Source: Candidatus Omnitrophota bacterium (lineage in GTDB: Bacteria > Omnitrophota > Gorgyraeia > Zapsychrales > Zapsychraceae). Taken from it: a stretch of 37,983 nt of DNA. Location: assembly GCA_021108075.1 (NCBI GenBank), contig JAIORP010000144.1, forward strand, positions 1 through 37,983. Reading direction: 5' to 3'. Position numbers and translations under genes: made by a program. Below are positions 33,531-37,983 of this stretch, one piece after another; within the stretch, counting starts at the first letter, position 1; each line of letters starts with the position of its first letter. The notes beneath the pieces were generated by a model. The model was not told where the DNA came from, ran no database searches, and saw nothing but the letters and a program-made list of their open reading frames with translations.

Positions 33531-33693
33531 ATAATGGCGTCGTCAAGGATAAGAAGATAACATCTCATGTTATGTCCGAGGGCAAAGAACAAACTAGTCC
33601 TGCCCATTCGACGCAACATAGCCATATACTTCCTTCTCGTTACGATTCCAATTGCATTTTCGGATTAATTTTCTTGTTCACCTTAACCTCCTT
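33521..33693 (-). other. Remnant leader with two short ORFs carrying good ribosome sites
   Basis: On the minus strand AAGGAGG (33687-33693) precedes a GTG at 33681 that opens a 13-residue frame (MNKKINPKMQLES, stop at 33640). AGAAGGA precedes an ATG at 33625 that opens a 34-residue frame ending at 33521. They directly precede the PII pseudogene and are probably the broken front of a gene co-transcribed with it, or a split N-terminal part. No family is recognised. Confidence 0.4.
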
Positions 33694-33741
33694 AAATAAA
33701 AAAAAGTCCTTGTGAAGGCATCCAGATCTTTACAAGGACTT
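33694..33741 (-). terminator. Rho-independent terminator of the ABC transporter operon
   Basis: AAGTCCTTGT (33704-33713) pairs perfectly with ACAAGGACTT (33732-33741), and a run of T follows on the minus strand. It lies ~60 nt after the permease stop. Confidence 0.8.
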
Positions 33742-33799
33742 CTCTACCCAAAATATTTAAATATATACCCGCAAAACGTGACATGTAAAAAAAATTTAT

Positions 33800-35410
33800 T
33801 TAGCCTTCCTGCTGCATGTCACATTCTGCGGGAAAACCCTCGTTTCGCAAATCCCGGACAATTTGTTGCCGCTTTAAAAATGATAAAACATTAGGAATAA
33901 TCGCTACTCCCCAGGCGATGATTAAAAAATACCAGGAAAAATCACGAAAGCGTTCATTCATCATCAGCCCATCGCCGACATAAGAAATCCCGTATACTGG
34001 TGAGATAATGGCCGTCGGATAAACTCCACGGGCGCGCATAAATTGAGCCGTGACCATCTCGAGAATGGGTAATAAGACCCAGAGGACCAGGACAATTGAA
34101 TACAAAAGAATTGTTTTGTGACGAAAATATGACAAATTGAAAAATTCCAATAATCCGGAAAAAAACCAAACATAGCTTAACAGAAGAAATAACCCCATAC
34201 AACACACAGGAAGAGGTGTTTGCAAAAAATAAGCAATCACATAATAAAAAACGGCAGTGATAACAGAAAAACAAATCATCCATAAAGAATTACAACAATA
34301 TTTTGTGTTCATAACGATCACGCCATCCTGAACAACCAGGCTGCGTTTCAGTTCCTTTTTATATGACAACAGCGTTGGTGTAACCAGGTACGAATATCCG
34401 ATTCCAAGGATAAAAACAAAGTACAAAAACAATGAGACATCTATCCGATAAGGTTTTTGAATGTTGTCCGTTTGGGCTGAAAGGAAATAGTGGAAAGAGC
34501 TGCCCAAAAACAGCACCAGCAGGATTATGACCAGCATTACGGTCATTGCCCGGGACAACAGGGGCTTATCATCACGGGCAATCCGTCTGGTCAACGCATG
34601 ATAAATAAACACAATCAGCGGAAATTTCATACCAAACGAGAGGACAAATGATGGCAGATTAACACCAAAAAACATATTTAAGGTATCATAATCGTGTATA
34701 GGGCGACTGTTGATGTCGAACAGAAGATCAAAAGAATGTTTCAAATCGGCATATGCCGCTATCCAGGTCACATGATGAGTTAATGGCCGTGAAATATTAT
34801 AAAACAACGGGACACTAATAAAAACAAACAGAAGAATAATAAAATCCTTGCTCTTTTGCGGGCGCGGGTTCAGGGAAAGACCAATCATTAAAAACAACAA
34901 TTGATATATCAAACCGGCTAAAGCCAAAGTCAGATGAAACATAATCATCGGCAGCAGAATCACAGGACTAAAAAAAGCGACGACAACTTGAAATAGAAAC
35001 ACAAAGAAAAACAAAACCCACTCCATTGAGGTTGCGCCACAAAACAGTCCAATAACTTGTTGCCAATATGCCGTTGGAGAGGCACGATGAAAATCCAGAG
35101 TACCTGCCGTGCGCTCTAAACGTCCACGACGGTAAGCTGACACAGAACCGAACAGCAAGAGGATAAAGCCTTGAAAAACAGCTAAGTCCGACACCATTTT
35201 AAACGGCCAGGGAACATAGACTTTTTGGTAGTCAGAAACGCCTCTAAAATAACCATCATCTAACTGATAATGTTCTTTAAAATAGGCATTGGCAAAAATA
35301 ATCCCGATAACAAAGAGACCGATAAGGATACGTGCGAACATTTCCGTCGAACGCATTCTTTCGCGTGAATGAACTAGGAACAAAGCATTGTTACTGAAAA
35401 AACTCAACAT
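33800..35410 (-). CDS. ABC-2 type transporter permease
   Basis: 536 residues with about 12 hydrophobic segments (for example FARILIGLFVIGIIFANAY, LAVFQGFILLLFGSVSAY, VLFFFVFLFQVVVAFF). A large extracytoplasmic loop with FKEHYQLDDGYFRGVSDYQ follows the first span, and the RRGRLERTAGTLDFHRASP loop after the second is a conserved ABC-2/GldF-like feature. Twice the size of simple ABC-2 permeases, so it may act as a monomeric double unit. It starts 20 nt after the ATPase gene, which must energise it. The substrate is unknown. The C-terminus is polar (FPAECDMQQEG). Confidence 0.85.
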   Translation of the reverse strand: MLSFFSNNALFLVHSRERMRSTEMFARILIGLFVIGIIFANAYFKEHYQLDDGYFRGVSDYQKVYVPWPFKMVSDLAVFQGFILLLFGSVSAYRRGRLERTAGTLDFHRASPTAYWQQVIGLFCGATSMEWVLFFFVFLFQVVVAFFSPVILLPMIMFHLTLALAGLIYQLLFLMIGLSLNPRPQKSKDFIILLFVFISVPLFYNISRPLTHHVTWIAAYADLKHSFDLLFDINSRPIHDYDTLNMFFGVNLPSFVLSFGMKFPLIVFIYHALTRRIARDDKPLLSRAMTVMLVIILLVLFLGSSFHYFLSAQTDNIQKPYRIDVSLFLYFVFILGIGYSYLVTPTLLSYKKELKRSLVVQDGVIVMNTKYCCNSLWMICFSVITAVFYYVIAYFLQTPLPVCCMGLFLLLSYVWFFSGLLEFFNLSYFRHKTILLYSIVLVLWVLLPILEMVTAQFMRARGVYPTAIISPVYGISYVGDGLMMNERFRDFSWYFLIIAWGVAIIPNVLSFLKRQQIVRDLRNEGFPAECDMQQEG

Positions 35411-35430
35411 GCAAACACCATTCTTTAAGG

Positions 35431-36393
35431 TTATGAAACCTTTTTAGCTCCGATTTGAAAAAAGATATCTTCGATGTCATCTTCTTTAACATGAAAATTA
35501 GAAATATTTAAACCCTGCTCGACCAAACTGTTCAAAATTGCAGACGCATCCTTGTCATTCCCCGAAAAAGTTAAAATAAATTTATTGCTATTGATCTCAT
35601 CCATGTTATGTAGATGTGGGTTCCCCTGCACGTATTCCCGAATACCGAACTTGAATTGATGAAAAGATTCAGCCGTAATGACATGAATTTTCTTTTTCAT
35701 TTGTAATTTCTCGCGTATTTCTGCGAGTGTGCCTGAAACGACTAATCGGCCTTTTTCCAATACACCGATGGCATTACAAAAATCCCTCAACTCTGTTAAA
35801 ATATGACTGGAGATCAGTATGGTCCTTTCTTCTTCTGTCGCTTCTAGCAACAACCCCCTCATTTGGCTGCGCGCCAAAGGATCCAAGCCGCTGGCTGGTT
35901 CGTCAAGCAATAAAACTTTAGGGTCAGGCAACAGGGTTTTTGCTAACACAAGCCGTTGGCGCATACCTCTTGATAATTCTTTAATCAATGAATCAAATTT
36001 ATCAGTGAGCTGAACTTTATCTAACCATAAACGGACCTTGAAAATTCTGTCTTTAAAAGGAATTTTATAAGCAGCGGCAAAAATGTCTAAATATTCCCAA
36101 ACGCGTAAGTTTTCATAAACCGGGGGGAAATCAGGCATGTAACATAATCCCATCAAAGCCTTTTCACGTTGAGACTCTAAGTCATAACCAGCGATCTTAA
36201 CATTTCCGCTGGTCGGTTCGATAATCCCCGCCAGGGCTTTGATGGTAGACGTCTTGCCTGCTCCATTAGGACCGACCAAACCAAAAATCTGCCCTTTGGG
36301 GATACTCAGTGATAAATGATCAACAGCTGTGACATTATCATAGTCAATCCGTAAGGAATTGACTTCTATCATTGGGGGATTATTTTGCATCAT
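35431..36393 (-). CDS. ABC transporter ATP-binding protein (ABC-2/GldA-like)
   Basis: 320 residues. Walker A GLVGPNGAGKTS near residue 40, signature ELSRGMRQRL, Walker B VLLLDEPASGLDP and switch His (ILISSHIL) are intact. The C-terminal ~100 residues form the regulatory extension often seen in ABC-2 exporters. The first signature residues read LSRG rather than LSGG, common in this subgroup. Tandem ATGs at 36393 and 36390 are the possible starts; a -10 box (36408-36413) lies so close that the mRNA would be almost leaderless. A further in-frame ATG at 36372 is less likely. First gene of the two-gene operon with the permease. Confidence 0.93.
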   Translation of the reverse strand: MMQNNPPMIEVNSLRIDYDNVTAVDHLSLSIPKGQIFGLVGPNGAGKTSTIKALAGIIEPTSGNVKIAGYDLESQREKALMGLCYMPDFPPVYENLRVWEYLDIFAAAYKIPFKDRIFKVRLWLDKVQLTDKFDSLIKELSRGMRQRLVLAKTLLPDPKVLLLDEPASGLDPLARSQMRGLLLEATEEERTILISSHILTELRDFCNAIGVLEKGRLVVSGTLAEIREKLQMKKKIHVITAESFHQFKFGIREYVQGNPHLHNMDEINSNKFILTFSGNDKDASAILNSLVEQGLNISNFHVKEDDIEDIFFQIGAKKVS

Positions 36394-36472
36394 TTTTTGT
36401 GATTATCATTATACATGAAGTGAAAAAAAATATTGAGTATTTTTTAAAAATTTTATCTTCTTGCCTGCTCAC
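36380..36472 (-). CDS. Possible 30-residue upstream ORF overlapping the ABC ATPase start
   Basis: AAGGAG (36479-36484) stands exactly 6 nt before a GTG at 36472. The frame encodes a basic start (SRQEDKIFKKY), a hydrophobic stretch (SIFFFTSCIMIIT) and stops at 36380, 14 nt inside the ATPase gene. It could be a coupling or regulatory leader peptide on a longer transcript. No homologue is recognised. Confidence 0.35.
   Translation of the reverse strand: MSRQEDKIFKKYSIFFFTSCIMIITKNDAK
36408..36413 (-). promoter_or_regulatory. -10 box of the ABC operon promoter
   Basis: TATAAT on the minus strand (plus ATTATA) directly preceded by ATG; start point ~36400, 7-10 nt before the tandem ATGs. No good -35 box is visible. 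Confidence 0.5.
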
Positions 36473-36698
36473 GCAGATCTCCTTGGTAGAGATAATGTCA
36501 CGATTATTTTCCAACCTTACCGTTCAACGTGATCGCACACATGGTATTGAACTAGTATATAAACATCTACTCTGCGCTGGCAATAAATGTAAAATCCGTC
36601 CAATGAGGCTTATTTATGAAAAAACGTGGACAACATCGGTCATCCTTAATATATTATCATGATTCGTTCACGATTAATCGTGTTGTAATGATAGACAT
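36473..36698. other. Spacer between rRNA operon terminator and ABC operon
   Basis: No gene supported. It contains the perfect 14-bp palindrome CACGATTAATCGTG (36669-36682), a possible regulator site. Confidence 0.5.
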
Positions 36699-36731
36699 AA
36701 AAAAAACCCTGTACAAAGAATGTACAGGGTT
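36699..36731 (-). terminator. Rho-independent terminator of the rRNA operon
   Basis: AACCCTGTACA and TGTACAGGGTT form an 11-bp perfect stem (36705-36731) with a 5-nt loop, followed on the minus strand by a run of eight T. It lies a few bases after the 5S 3' end. Confidence 0.9.
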
Positions 36732-36738
36732 AAAATTA

Positions 36739-36856
36739 ACCCAACGACGTTCTACTCTCCCAATCCCTTGCGAGATCAGTACCATCGACCTTAAGGAGCT
36801 TAACTTCCGTATTCGGAATGGGAACGGGTGTGGCCTCCTCAGTATAACCGTTGGGA
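36739..36856 (-). rRNA. rrf: 5S ribosomal RNA
   Basis: Minus strand begins TCCCAACGG and closes with CGTTGGG, forming helix I. The conserved CACACCCGTTCCCATTCCGA and GAAGTTAAGC segments of bacterial 5S are present. About 118 nt. The ends are estimated from helix I. Confidence 0.93.
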
Positions 36857-36877
36857 TTATATAAACAAATCAATCCC

Positions 36878-36919
36878 CTATTCAAAAGAGTTAGAATTTA
36901 ATCTAACTCTTTTGAATAG
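36878..36919. promoter_or_regulatory. 18-bp hairpin in the 23S-5S spacer, probable RNase III site
   Basis: CTATTCAAAAGAGTTAGA and TCTAACTCTTTTGAATAG are perfect reverse complements with a 6-nt loop. It lies in the ~115-nt spacer between 23S and 5S in the rRNA transcript. Long perfect stems here are usually processing sites; no T-run follows. Confidence 0.6.
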
Positions 36920-36971
36920 TTACAATTATGTATAACAGTCAAGTTTGAAACACTTTCGAAATGATATATAT

Positions 36972-37983
<1,012 letters not shown>

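Noticed and set aside
33386..33715. 109-codon plus-strand ORF
   Set aside because: It is antisense to the decayed PII gene and runs into the ABC operon terminator hairpin; no ribosome site.

Overview
The window comes from a Gram-negative bacterium of low to moderate G+C. It has outer-membrane efflux components, LPS-type lipid genes and a TolC-family tail on an extracytoplasmic propeller protein. A Minf_1886-family protein (known mainly from Planctomycetes/Verrucomicrobia relatives), the set of 7TM/GAF histidine kinases and the overall gene style suggest the PVC superphylum, most likely Omnitrophota (OP3). This assignment is an inference from gene families, not a database result. Nearly all genes lie on the minus strand; the exceptions are the XRE/receiver pair near 6.5-7.4 kb and one membrane protein at 26.9 kb.

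Layout. 1-2.3 kb: a propeller protein with a TolC-like tail, and a small unknown gene with a consensus promoter. 2.4-9.7 kb: signalling block with a GAF/HD-GYP protein, two stand-alone receivers, an XRE-cupin regulator and two paralogous kinases with an unusual HQINN phospho-acceptor box. One kinase carries an N-terminal 7TM sensor and the other lacks it. 9.7-17.5 kb: two minus-strand gene sets, ketosynthase - 7TM kinase - thioester-reductase-like protein, and CrtI-like FAD oxidoreductase - nitroreductase - 7TM kinase. They are separated by a complete IS3-family element (11788-13051, 3-bp target duplication). The FAD/nitroreductase part and the first ~225 codons of its kinase are strikingly AT-rich, and the composition changes inside the kinase gene. 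17.6-26.7 kb: core block recG, rsmD, coaD, yceD, rpmF, plsX, fabH, fabD. fabG and acpP are missing; an AT-rich, palindrome-bearing spacer and an excisionase-like HTH gene stand between fabD and the ketosynthase. 26.9-33.1 kb: membrane protein of unknown function, then an autoregulated-looking marR-tolC-RND efflux operon without an adaptor gene. 33.1-33.7 kb: a decayed PII (GlnB/GlnK) gene, recognisable over its whole length but broken by stops and frameshifts. 33.8-36.5 kb: an ABC-2 type exporter (ATPase plus permease). 36.7 kb to the end: a minus-strand rRNA operon end (5S, then the 3' third of 23S).

How the parts may work together. The two enzyme sets each carry a 7TM sensor kinase, and their enzymes (ketosynthase, NAD-dependent thioester reductase-like, CrtI-like FAD enzyme, nitroreductase) would fit biosynthesis of a fatty-acid- or polyene-like product under two-component control. 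This is a hypothesis from gene content. Other non-coding signals are: a 57-bp dispersed repeat present twice (55/57 identical, one copy with a 22-bp insertion), a three-stem structured element at 2459-2569, a 17-bp operator-like motif shared by two promoters, and several promoters lying so close to a start codon that leaderless transcripts are likely.
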